Assembly (NCBI GenBank): GCA_003694205.1
Contig: RFKS01000061.1
Location: forward strand, 1 to 5,416
Source: Alphaproteobacteria bacterium
Lineage (GTDB): Bacteria; Pseudomonadota; Alphaproteobacteria; Sphingomonadales; Rhodothalassiaceae
Length of the DNA stretch: 5,416 bases
Reading direction: 5' to 3'
Positions 1 to 5,416 of this stretch are shown here, piece after piece. Positions within the stretch are counted from its first letter, which is position 1, and every line of letters starts with the position of its first letter. Made by a program: the position numbers and the translations under genes. The notes under the pieces were generated by a model. The model saw only the letters and a program-made list of their open reading frames with translations, did no database searches and had not been told where the DNA came from.

Positions 1-1508
1 CGATCGACCGCTTCGAGGAGCAGCTCAAATCCTTTGACGCCAGTGCCGAGGCAGCCGGCGCGCGTCTGATGGAGCGTCTCTCCGGCTTCCGCGAGGGATT
101 TGCGGGCGATGCTGCGGCGCTCGAGGAACAGGCGGCCCAAGGCGTGGCCGAGCTCGAGCGTCTCGCCCGGACCCTCGCCGACCAGGCCGAGATCGTCGCC
201 GCGGCGGCCGGCGAGGCGGCGAAGAACATGGGCGAGGCCGGGGCTCGCATGGACGAGCGCAGTGCCAATCTGGGTCAGCTTCTCGATGACATGCGGCGGC
301 GTATCGAGGAGGTCGGCGATCGTCTCGCCAGCGAGCGCAAGGCGCTCGCCGAGGCCTCCGAAGCCAGCGCCGGCACGGTTCTCGAGGCGGCGGAGCGCTT
401 CCGGTCGCAGACCGATGCCCTCAATGAACAGGCGGAATCCGTCGCCGGCCGCATGCTGGAGAATGCCGAGGCCCTGGATACCGAGATCGCGCGTATAGAC
501 GAGCGCGGACGCGGCGCCGTCGAGACGCTTGACGCCGCGGTGGCACGGCTGCGTGAGGAGGGCCAGGGGCTGATGGGCGTCCTCGAGCGATCCTCGGAGT
601 CGCTGGGTCAGGCGGCCACCGCCTTCGGCGGCGAGCGCGAGCGCATCCTCGCCGACACCAACACGGCCGCCGAGCGGCTGTCAGAAGCGGCCGAGCTCGT
701 GGCCGAGAAAGCGGGCGCCATGAGGCTTGCCGGGGATTCGACCAAGGGCGAGCTTGATGCGGTGGCGCAGCATTTCGCGCTCGCCGCCGAACGGCTGCGC
801 GATGCCACCGAGGCCGCGAAGCGTTCGGTCAGCGAATCGGGAGAGGTCTTCGAGGCGCGCCTCGCCTCGGCGATAGCCAAGGGGCTGCGTGAGGTCGGGC
901 AGTCGATGGACACGCTCAACACCATGTTTGGCGCCGAGGTGAACGAGCTTGAGGAGAAGATCACAAAGACGCTCGACGCCACCGTCACGGCATTGCGCGA
1001 GGCGGCCTCGGAGGCCGGAGCGGAGAGCGAGCGCATGGCGGCGCGGCTGGCCGAGCAGTCGGACAAGCTGGTGCACCGGGCGACCAGCTTTCTCAACAAG
1101 TCCGAGGAGATCGAGCGCCGCATCCTTGCCAATTCGCGCGATGCCTTCGTGCGCACCTCCTCGCTGCTCATCGAGAGTCTGCAATCGGCGGCGGTCGATA
1201 TCGACAAGATTCTCGAGACCGAGGTCCCCGACGATGTCTGGCAGCGCTATCTCGAGGGCGACCGCTCGATCTTCTCGCGCCGCACGGTCAGGCTCGCCGA
1301 TCGCAAGACGCGCGCCCGCATCCGCGATGTTTTCGAGCATGACCGCGAGTTCCGTGACACTGTCCTCAAGTATTTCCGCGATTTCGAGGCCCTGATGGAA
1401 CAGGTGATGACGCGCGACCGGCACAGCACGCTGTCGGTGACGCTTATCTCCTCGGAGATGGGCAAGCTCTATGTGCTTCTCGCACAGTCCTTGAAAAAAC
1501 TTCGCTAA
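1..1508 (+). CDS. Large coiled-coil protein, C-terminal part (5' end outside window)
   Basis: The frame is open to the left edge (first whole codon at position 3, reading IDRFEEQLKSF), so the ATG at 69 is probably internal; 501 residues are visible. Most of it is low-complexity Ala/Glu/Arg/Leu sequence with heptad-like spacing and no proline-rich breaks, as expected of a long alpha-helical coiled coil. Roughly the last 95 residues (from about 1224) differ: more aromatic and globular, with DDVWQRYLEGDRSIFSRRTV, then a charged helix and an SSEMGKLYVLLAQSLKKLR ending. From memory, this type of tail follows coiled coils in alphaproteobacterial proteins, some described as TipN-like polarity or scaffold proteins. 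That link is tentative, since the diagnostic N-terminal membrane part is not in view. Automated annotation often labels such proteins apolipoprotein-like or ATPase because of composition alone. No enzymatic motif is visible. It is followed after 34 bp by the TRAP operon, with no obvious functional connection. Confidence 0.85.
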   Translation, partial: IDRFEEQLKSFDASAEAAGARLMERLSGFREGFAGDAAALEEQAAQGVAELERLARTLADQAEIVAAAAGEAAKNMGEAGARMDERSANLGQLLDDMRRRIEEVGDRLASERKALAEASEASAGTVLEAAERFRSQTDALNEQAESVAGRMLENAEALDTEIARIDERGRGAVETLDAAVARLREEGQGLMGVLERSSESLGQAATAFGGERERILADTNTAAERLSEAAELVAEKAGAMRLAGDSTKGELDAVAQHFALAAERLRDATEAAKRSVSESGEVFEARLASAIAKGLREVGQSMDTLNTMFGAEVNELEEKITKTLDATVTALREAASEAGAESERMAARLAEQSDKLVHRATSFLNKSEEIERRILANSRDAFVRTSSLLIESLQSAAVDIDKILETEVPDDVWQRYLEGDRSIFSRRTVRLADRKTRARIRDVFEHDREFRDTVLKYFRDFEALMEQVMTRDRHSTLSVTLISSEMGKLYVLLAQSLKKLR

Positions 1509-1525
1509 CTTACGGAAGAATCAGC

Positions 1526-1533
1526 AAGGGGGG
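1526..1533 (+). promoter_or_regulatory. Ribosome binding site of the TRAP binding-protein gene
   Basis: A purine run AAGGGGGG lies 9 nt before the ATG at 1543. It supports that start over later in-frame codons, together with the signal peptide that begins there. Confidence 0.7.
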
Positions 1534-1542
1534 CTCGAACCG

Positions 1543-1599
1543 ATGCGTCTGGCAAAACTTGTGTGCGCCCTCGCCGTCCTCGGCCTCGCTGGCGCCTGC
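1543..1599 (+). other. Lipoprotein signal peptide with lipobox, modified Cys19
   Basis: MRLAKLVCALAVLGLAGAC has basic residues at R2 and K5, a hydrophobic core at 6-15 and the cleavage box L-A-G-A before Cys19 (codon 1597-1599). It fits the general bacterial lipobox rule: no charged residue in the preceding core, small residues at -1 to -3, then Cys. The -3 residue is Ala rather than the preferred Leu, so ordinary signal peptidase I cleavage nearby remains possible. Ala at +2 does not match the classical inner-membrane retention signal (Asp at +2). Confidence 0.7.
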
Positions 1600-2619
1600 G
1601 CGCCATCACAGGAGGAGGCCGGAAGCGCCGAAGGCGTGGTGGCGGACAAGCCGGTGCGCTGGCGGCTCGCCTCCACCTACCCGTCCTCGATCGTCATTCT
1701 GGGCTCGATGGGAAAGCGCATCGAGACGCTTGCGCGCGCGGTCTCGGGCGGCGACATCGAACTCACCTTCTATGAGCCAGGCGCCCTCACCCCGCCCTTC
1801 GAAATCTTCGACGCCGTCTCCTATGGCGCCATCGAGGCGGGGTGGTCGACACCGGGCTATTGGGCCGGTCGCGAACCCGCATTGCAGCTCTTCGCTGCCG
1901 TGCCTTTCGGTCCTTCGGCGGCGGAGTATCTCGCCTGGTTCGACTATGGCGGCGGGCGCGAGATTTTCGAGGACATCTATCATCGTCACAACATCCACAG
2001 CCTGATCTGCGGCATCTCGCCGCCGGAGGCCGCCGGCTGGTTCAAGAAGCCGATCGAGACCGTGGACGACTTCAAGGGGCTGCGGGTGCGCTATTTCGGC
2101 CTCGGTGGCAAGGTGCTCGAGAAGCTCGGCGCCTCGGTGCAGCTCCTCTCGGGCGGCGAGATCTTTCAGGCGCTCGAGCTCGGCGCCATCGACGGCAGCG
2201 AATATTCGGTGCCTGCGGTCGATTTCAGGATGGGCTTCTATCAGGCCGCAAAACATTATTATTTTCCCGGCTGGCACCAGCAGTCGACCTTTTTCGAGCT
2301 AATGATCAATCTCGATGCCTGGAAGAGCCTTAGCGCCATGCAGCAGGCGCAGATCGAGGCGGTGTGCTCGGAGAACATCCGCTATGGCCTGTCGGAGGGC
2401 GAGGCCCTGCAGATCGACGCCATGCGGGCGCTTGAGGATAAGGGCGTCGTCTTTCACCGCTTTTCGCCCGAGGTGCTGGCGGCATTGCGCAAGGCCTGGG
2501 GCGAGGTTGCCGCGGAGCTGTCGGCGGAGAACGCGGACTTCCGGCGTGGTTGGGAGAGCCTCAAGGCCTTCCGCGAGGCGCATGCGGTGTGGCGCGAGCG
2601 CGGCTATCTCCGGGAGTAG
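1543..2619 (+). CDS. dctP: TRAP transporter solute-binding protein, DctP family, TakP-like branch, probable lipoprotein
   Basis: A 358-residue extracytoplasmic binding protein that should capture a small carboxylate and deliver it to the TRAP permease encoded next to it. Residues 1-18 form a signal peptide ending in a lipobox (LAGA-C19). A 20-residue Ser/Glu/Gly linker follows, and the mature domain begins near V38 (VRWRLASTYPSS). The TakP-type signatures are GWFKKPIETVDDFKGLRVR (residues 165-183, with R183 the likely carboxylate-binding arginine), GGEIFQALELGAIDGSEYS (204-222) and YYFPGWHQQSTFFELMIN (239-256). The family shows this as a GWF...GLKFR...GGEI..AL..G.IDA.EW...YPGWW/WHE pattern. 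Relatives bind alpha-keto acids or lactate with a cation. Several expected polar residues differ here (E162, Y221, Q246), so the ligand is uncertain. It is the first gene of a P-Q-M operon; the symbol denotes the family, not C4-dicarboxylate specificity. Confidence 0.93.
   Translation: MRLAKLVCALAVLGLAGACAPSQEEAGSAEGVVADKPVRWRLASTYPSSIVILGSMGKRIETLARAVSGGDIELTFYEPGALTPPFEIFDAVSYGAIEAGWSTPGYWAGREPALQLFAAVPFGPSAAEYLAWFDYGGGREIFEDIYHRHNIHSLICGISPPEAAGWFKKPIETVDDFKGLRVRYFGLGGKVLEKLGASVQLLSGGEIFQALELGAIDGSEYSVPAVDFRMGFYQAAKHYYFPGWHQQSTFFELMINLDAWKSLSAMQQAQIEAVCSENIRYGLSEGEALQIDAMRALEDKGVVFHRFSPEVLAALRKAWGEVAAELSAENADFRRGWESLKAFREAHAVWRERGYLRE
2612..2616 (+). promoter_or_regulatory. Ribosome binding site for the GTG start of the small permease gene
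   Basis: GGGAG overlaps the last codons of the upstream gene and ends 9 nt before GTG 2626. It supports that GTG as the start, since the first in-frame Met codon comes only at residue 31, inside the first membrane helix. Confidence 0.55.
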
Positions 2620-2625
2620 GCGACG

Positions 2626-3207
2626 GTGAGCGGTGCCCTCCTCCGTATTGCGGACCACATCGAGACGGCGGTGCGCTGGATCGGCCGCCGGGCCGGCTGG
2701 CTTGCCCCGCTGCTTATGCTCCTCATCGTTGCCGATGTCGTCCTGCGCCGCGCCCTCGGTACCAGCTCGTCGAAGATCCAGGAACTCGAATGGCATCTGC
2801 ATGGCGCACTCTTCCTGCTCGCCATGGGCTTTGCCTATCTCGAGGGCGCGCATGTGCGGATCGAGGTGCTGCACGAGCGTCTCTGGCCGCGCAGCAAGGC
2901 CTGGATCGAGTTCCTCGGCCTTGCGCTCACGCTCCTACCCTACTGTGCCGCCATCCTGTGGTTCGGCTGGGATTATGTACTGCGCGCTGTGCTGAGCGGC
3001 GAGGCGAGCCCCTCGCCCACCGGCCTTCCTATGCGCTGGATCATCAAGTCCGTCCTGCTTGCGGGCTTCATCATCCTCGCCCTTGCCGGCTTCGCACGAT
3101 TTCTGAAGGCCGGCATCTATCTTTTCGGCCCAAAGGCACTTTCCGAGCGCACCGGTTTCGCACATGGCGAGGCCGCGGAAAGCCATATCGAGGAGGACCG
3201 CATCTGA
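2626..3207 (+). CDS. dctQ: TRAP transporter small permease subunit, DctQ family
   Basis: A 193-residue inner-membrane protein that partners the large DctM subunit in a sodium-driven TRAP importer. Four hydrophobic segments fit the family: about 24-42, 57-73, 92-116 and 136-158. Family signatures are plain: QELEWHLHGALFLLAMGFAY (52-71), with the conserved E-W pair at 55-56; HVRIEVLHERL (76-86), with the H-V-R turn after helix two; and GEASPSPTGLPMRWIIKS (125-142) before helix four. The start is GTG at 2626, only 6 bp after the stop of the binding-protein gene, so it is cotranscribed and probably translationally coupled. The C-terminal roughly 35 residues are polar and presumably cytoplasmic. 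The symbol is family-level. Confidence 0.93.
   Translation: MSGALLRIADHIETAVRWIGRRAGWLAPLLMLLIVADVVLRRALGTSSSKIQELEWHLHGALFLLAMGFAYLEGAHVRIEVLHERLWPRSKAWIEFLGLALTLLPYCAAILWFGWDYVLRAVLSGEASPSPTGLPMRWIIKSVLLAGFIILALAGFARFLKAGIYLFGPKALSERTGFAHGEAAESHIEEDRI
3191..3196 (+). promoter_or_regulatory. Ribosome binding site of the large permease gene
   Basis: A strong AGGAGG sits inside the 3' end of the small-permease gene, 10 nt before ATG 3207 (13 nt before the second in-frame ATG at 3210). It decides the start and rules out the long in-frame extension upstream of 3207. Confidence 0.8.
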
Positions 3208-4568
3208 TGATGATCGAGCTTCTCCCGGTGTGGATGTTCGTCGTCCTTGCCGTATTGCTGTTTTCCGGCCTGCCGGTCGCCTTCGTGCTCGGCGGTACGG
3301 GGCTGGCGTTCTGGCTCCTGGCGGTCGGCCTCGGGATCGAGAACCATCTGAGCTTCTTTCTTGTCGTCGGGCGCATCTTCGGCGAGGTCGTCGACAATCT
3401 GGTGCTGGTCGCCATTCCCATGTTCATTCTCATGGGCACGGCGCTTGAGAAGAGCGGTATCGCGAGCGATCTGCTCGCGACGCTGCAGGTGCTGACGCGC
3501 CGGGTCCCGGGCGGCCTCGCGCTCTCGGTGACCCTGCTCGGGATCATCATGGCGGCGACCACCGGCATCATCGGTGCGAGCGTCGTCATGATGACTCTAA
3601 TGGCGCTGCCGGTCATGGTCGAGCGCGGTTATGACAACCGGCTTGCGACCGGAACGATTGCCGCTTCGGGCACCCTCGGCATCCTGATCCCGCCCTCGAT
3701 CATGCTCGTGGTCATGGCCGATCTGCTCGGCACCTCGGTCGGCACGCTGTTCATGGCCGCGATCGGGCCCGGCGTCCTGCTCTCGCTTCTTTACCTTCTC
3801 TACATCTATGCCCGATCACATCTCGCACCCCATCTGGCACCGCCGATGCCGCGCTCCGAGGGGCCGGAGAGCTGGGCCGCGCTCGCACGCATGGTGGCCT
3901 CGAGCCTGGTGCCGCCAGTGGTCCTGATCATACTCGTGCTGGGCTCCATCTTCGCCGGCTTCGCGACCCCCACCGAGGCGAGCGGCGTCGGCGCGGCCGG
4001 CGCCATTCTGCTCGCGCTCGCCAAGGGACGCCTCGACCGCGCGGGCTGGCGCGAGATCATGGACCGGACGACGCTCACCACCGCGATGCTGTTCGGCATC
4101 TTCGTCGGCGCGACGGCCTTTTCCTATGTCTTCGCGCTGCTTGGCGGGCACGATCTCATTGTCCAGTTCGTGGAGGCGCTTGGCGCCGGCCCGTGGAGCA
4201 TCCTGCTCATCCTCATGGTGGTCGTCTTTGCGCTCGGCTTTTTCTTCTACTGGATCCAGATCACCCTTATCGTGCTACCGGTCTTCGCGCCGGTCATCCG
4301 CGCTCTCGATTTCGGTGGCCACGTGCCCTGGCCGGAGCTGACGATTCCCTGGTTCGCCGTCCTCGTCGCGGTGAACCTGCAAACGAGCTTTCTCACGCCG
4401 CCCTTCGGCTTTGCCCTCTTCTACATGAAGGGTGTGGCGCCTGCGGGCGTGAAGATGCAGCATATCTATGCCGGCATCGTGCCCTTCGTGCTGCTGCAGA
4501 TCCTTGGCCTCGTGCTGGTGATGGCCTGGCCGGAGATCGCGCTGTGGCTGCCCGCGCGCATGGAATGA
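3207..4568 (+). CDS. dctM: TRAP transporter large permease subunit, DctM family
   Basis: A 453-residue polytopic inner-membrane protein, about 12 hydrophobic segments, forming the transport channel of the TRAP system. Family landmarks in order: SGLPVAFVLGG (20-30), VLVAIPMFILMGTALEKSGI (66-85), VPGGLALSVTLLGIIMAATTG (100-120), IAASGTLGILIPPSIMLVV (151-169), FATPTEASGVGAAGA (252-266) and NLQTSFLTPPFGFALFY (390-406). Together these match the subfamily that works with TakP-type binding proteins. The first ATG shares its A with the TGA stop of the small-subunit gene, giving tight coupling; 3210 is an alternative start one codon later. An oddity: in the segment usually reading like GFFLDWIEI, residues 344-352 are GFFFYWIQI, so two acidic positions are Tyr348 and Gln351. 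The gene ends 15 bp from the convergent toxin gene, with no convincing terminator hairpin between them. The symbol is family-level. Confidence 0.95.
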   Translation: MMIELLPVWMFVVLAVLLFSGLPVAFVLGGTGLAFWLLAVGLGIENHLSFFLVVGRIFGEVVDNLVLVAIPMFILMGTALEKSGIASDLLATLQVLTRRVPGGLALSVTLLGIIMAATTGIIGASVVMMTLMALPVMVERGYDNRLATGTIAASGTLGILIPPSIMLVVMADLLGTSVGTLFMAAIGPGVLLSLLYLLYIYARSHLAPHLAPPMPRSEGPESWAALARMVASSLVPPVVLIILVLGSIFAGFATPTEASGVGAAGAILLALAKGRLDRAGWREIMDRTTLTTAMLFGIFVGATAFSYVFALLGGHDLIVQFVEALGAGPWSILLILMVVVFALGFFFYWIQITLIVLPVFAPVIRALDFGGHVPWPELTIPWFAVLVAVNLQTSFLTPPFGFALFYMKGVAPAGVKMQHIYAGIVPFVLLQILGLVLVMAWPEIALWLPARME

Positions 4569-4583
4569 GGACGCCGCCCTGCC

Positions 4584-4847
4584 CTACTCATAATGGGTCC
4601 ACATGCGGATGATCTTGACGATTCTGTCCGCTTCGATCACCTGGTAGACAAGGCGGTGCTGGAGCGTGATGCGACGCGAATAAGCACCAGCGAGATCACC
4701 GACAAGCTTTTCGTAACGTGGCGGGCTTTGAAACGGATCTGCGGCCAAAATGTCGAGCAGCCGCTGTACCTTGGGGCGCAATCCCGCTGCCGCTATCTTG
4801 CGGGCATCCTTTTGTGCCTGCTTCGTATAGAGCAGGCGCCAGCTCAC
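4584..4847 (-). CDS. yoeB: Type II toxin, Txe/YoeB family endoribonuclease
   Basis: An 87-residue toxin (E. coli YoeB has 84) that cleaves mRNA in the ribosomal A site during translation and is neutralised by its YefM partner. The RelE-like fold signatures are visible: YEKLVGDLAGAYSRRI (45-60) and HRLVYQV (64-70), ending in THYE. Residues that line up with the known YoeB active site are all present: E46, R59, R65, H85 and Y86. The toxin therefore looks intact rather than decayed. The start is GTG at 4847, overlapping the antitoxin stop by 4 nt (GTGA). It has no clear ribosome binding site of its own, which suggests expression coupled to antitoxin translation and an excess of antitoxin. The gene converges on the TRAP operon. 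Confidence 0.93.
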   Translation of the reverse strand: MSWRLLYTKQAQKDARKIAAAGLRPKVQRLLDILAADPFQSPPRYEKLVGDLAGAYSRRITLQHRLVYQVIEADRIVKIIRMWTHYE

Positions 4848-5086
4848 CAGCCCGGGTCCGCGTCACATTCGGAGGCCGGGGTCTCGAGACCGGCACGGAT
4901 CGACTCCCGCATGCCCGGCTGTGAAACGAGGTACAGCGTTTCCTGGAGCGCCGACCAATCCTCTTCGGAGACCAGAACGGCATTGTGCCGCTTGCCACTG
5001 ATGGCAACCGGCCGATGCGATTCGGCAACCTCGTCAATGAGGCGAAACAGCCTCGCGCGGGCCTGGCTTGCTGACAGAATGGACAT
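4844..5086 (-). CDS. yefM: Type II antitoxin, Phd/YefM family
   Basis: An 80-residue antitoxin that binds and inhibits the downstream YoeB toxin and represses its own operon. The N-terminal DNA-binding and dimerisation part (MSILSASQARARLFRLIDEV, 1-20) keeps the Arg10 used by E. coli YefM for operator contact. The core PVAISGKRHNAVLVSEEDW (26-44) and the LQETLYLVSQPGMRESI segment (47-63) are typical. The acidic tail (SECDADPGW) resembles the flexible toxin-wrapping end. The ATG at 5086 is chosen because AGGAGAG lies just upstream and residues 1-10 align with YefM. The longer in-frame start at 5155 would put the promoter and operator inside the gene. It is first in the operon, overlaps the toxin by 4 nt, and starts 46 bp beyond the stop of the glycosyltransferase gene. 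Confidence 0.92.
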   Translation of the reverse strand: MSILSASQARARLFRLIDEVAESHRPVAISGKRHNAVLVSEEDWSALQETLYLVSQPGMRESIRAGLETPASECDADPGW

Positions 5087-5091
5087 GTGCG

Positions 5092-5098
5092 CTCTCCT
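5092..5098 (-). promoter_or_regulatory. Ribosome binding site of the antitoxin gene
   Basis: On the minus strand AGGAGAG (5098 to 5092) precedes ATG 5086 by 5 nt, or AGGAG by 7 nt. It fixes the antitoxin start at 5086 rather than 5155. Confidence 0.75.
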
Positions 5099-5115
5099 AC
5101 ATCCATCAAGATGTA
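5098..5115. repeat. Inverted repeat TACATC-N6-GATGTA in the antitoxin leader
   Basis: Perfect 6-bp arms (5098-5103 and 5110-5115) flank a 6-bp spacer. The repeat overlaps the promoter-proximal GTAC core on one side and touches the ribosome binding site on the other. It may extend the operator as a further YefM contact, or be chance; the arms are short. Confidence 0.45.
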
Positions 5116-5136
5116 CGCTTTTCCGTACGTCGTCAA
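5108..5136 (-). promoter_or_regulatory. yefM-yoeB promoter with overlapping twin GTAC operator
   Basis: On the minus strand a near-consensus -35, TTGACG (5136-5131), is followed 17 nt later by a weak -10, CATCTT (5113-5108); TACATC (5115-5110) is an alternative with a 15-nt spacer. Between them lie two operator-like cores, CGTACG (5129-5124) and TGTACG as read on the plus strand (5112-5117). Their centres are exactly 12 bp apart and the GTACG/CGTAC arms are inverted. Known YefM-YoeB operators use paired TGTACA hexamers with the same 12-bp centre spacing, overlapping the promoter. Binding by the YefM-YoeB complex would block polymerase, giving autoregulation. The -35 box overlaps the stop codon of the upstream glycosyltransferase gene. 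Confidence 0.7.
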
Positions 5137-5416
5137 GGCATGGGTGGAAGCGCATGCGACCGCGCCCAGGCGATGCAGGCCGCCTGCGCCGGAGTCGGCC
5201 GGCGAGGCATCTCCGCGATCATCGCGGCGAGATCGGCGATCTCGTCGACATCGGTCAGGGTCATGAGCGGCAGCGGTTGCGTGAGCCCGGCTTCGGCGAA
5301 ACCGGCGAGCAGGTCCGCCCGCGCGTGGGGACCGGAGTAGCGCGGGCTTTTCCACAATTCCGGCGGTATCGGCCGGCGGCCGCCGAACAGCCAGAAACCG
5401 CCGTCCGACGCCGGGC
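5133..5416 (-). CDS. DUF2064/TIGR04282-type glycosyltransferase, C-terminal fragment (5' end outside window)
   Basis: Read from the right edge on the minus strand, 93 residues are visible, beginning PASDGGFWLFGG and ending at a TGA (5135-5133). The opening matches the GPA.DGG(Y/F)WL(I/F)G motif of the GT-A-fold family variously called DUF2064, TIGR04282 or selenodomain-associated transferase 1. The W....YSGPHARADLLAG stretch and the later LPLMTLTDVDEIADLAAM, with its Asp-Val-Asp end, are the expected C-terminal landmarks. Family members are predicted nucleotide-sugar-dependent transferases; some sit in arsenosugar gene sets, but nothing here indicates that role. The first ATG-like start inside the window (TTG 5357) is not the true start because the family motif continues upstream. 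The last codons run into the toxin-antitoxin promoter. Confidence 0.75.
   Translation of the reverse strand, partial: PASDGGFWLFGGRRPIPPELWKSPRYSGPHARADLLAGFAEAGLTQPLPLMTLTDVDEIADLAAMIAEMPRRPTPAQAACIAWARSHALPPMP

Noticed and set aside
69..71. ATG at 69 as the start of the coiled-coil gene.
   Set aside because: The frame stays open with the same coiled-coil composition back to position 3, and no ribosome binding site precedes the ATG, so it is most likely internal.
69..1220. Apparent DNA repeats (recurring gaggcg/gcgag words) in the coiled-coil gene.
   Set aside because: They follow from repeated Glu-Ala and Ala-Glu codons in heptads; no regular-length tandem unit was found by eye.
608..1424. 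Long minus-strand open frames opposite the coiled-coil gene.
   Set aside because: They are expected mirrors of a GC-rich, Glu/Ala/Arg-biased gene and show no start signals or domains.
1491..1520. TTGAAA at 1491 as a -35 box for the TRAP operon.
   Set aside because: At 16-18 nt downstream there is no -10-like hexamer (GGAAGA at 17), so a promoter cannot be supported here. The operon promoter may lie inside the preceding gene or not be of this type.
2550..3206. In-frame open extension upstream of the large permease, which would give a 672-residue protein.
   Set aside because: It overlaps the 3' end of the binding-protein gene and all of the small-permease gene, has no membrane-protein or family character, and a strong AGGAGG sits correctly for the start at 3207.
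4566..4600. Possible bidirectional terminator between the convergent permease and toxin genes.
   Set aside because: Only 3-4 bp complementary pieces (TGAG/CTCA, GGAC/GTCC, CCC/GGG) occur, with no stable stem and no T-run on either strand.
5087..5155. Longer antitoxin start at 5155, adding 23 residues.
   Set aside because: The added residues do not resemble YefM, they would cover the promoter and operator, and a good ribosome binding site serves the ATG at 5086.
4696..5355. A 219-residue minus-strand open frame.
   Set aside because: It overlaps the toxin, antitoxin and glycosyltransferase genes in another frame and has Arg/Pro/Ser-rich composition without any recognisable domain; a GC-rich shadow.

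Overview
The window is GC-rich, with tightly packed genes and alphaproteobacterial-looking protein families, so a chromosomal segment of an alphaproteobacterium is the best guess. No rRNA or other taxonomic marker is present, so this is inference only. All coding calls rest on frame, motifs and family recall; no search was run.

Layout. (1) Positions 1-1508, + strand: the 3' two-thirds or less of a long alanine/glutamate-rich coiled-coil protein with a compact conserved C-terminal segment; its start lies off the left edge. (2) Positions 1543-4568, + strand: a complete three-gene TRAP transporter operon in the order P-Q-M. It encodes a solute-binding protein of the TakP-like (alpha-keto acid/lactate type) branch with a lipoprotein signal, a four-helix small permease (DctQ) and a large permease (DctM). 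The junctions are 6 bp and a 1-nt stop/start overlap. (3) Positions 4584-5086, - strand: a YefM-YoeB (Phd/YefM antitoxin, Txe/YoeB RNase) toxin-antitoxin pair, antitoxin first, with a 4-nt overlap and a recognisable promoter-operator at about 5098-5136. (4) Positions 5133-5416, - strand: the C-terminal 93 residues of a DUF2064/TIGR04282-type glycosyltransferase, cut by the right edge.

How the parts work. The binding protein should capture a small organic acid in the periplasm and hand it to the DctQ-DctM membrane complex, which imports it using a sodium gradient. The substrate cannot be read from context because no catabolic gene is in view. The toxin-antitoxin pair is an independent unit converging on the TRAP operon (15 bp between stops). 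It has clearly lower GC than both flanks (about 55% by hand count over 4621-4740, against 68% at 3661-3720 and 78% at 5161-5220), which suggests later acquisition.

No wholly new system is evident. The best leads are non-standard residues at expected polar positions in both the TRAP binding protein and the large permease, the lipoprotein form of the binding protein, and a well-preserved YefM-YoeB operator geometry. No stretch over 300 bases lacks a gene.
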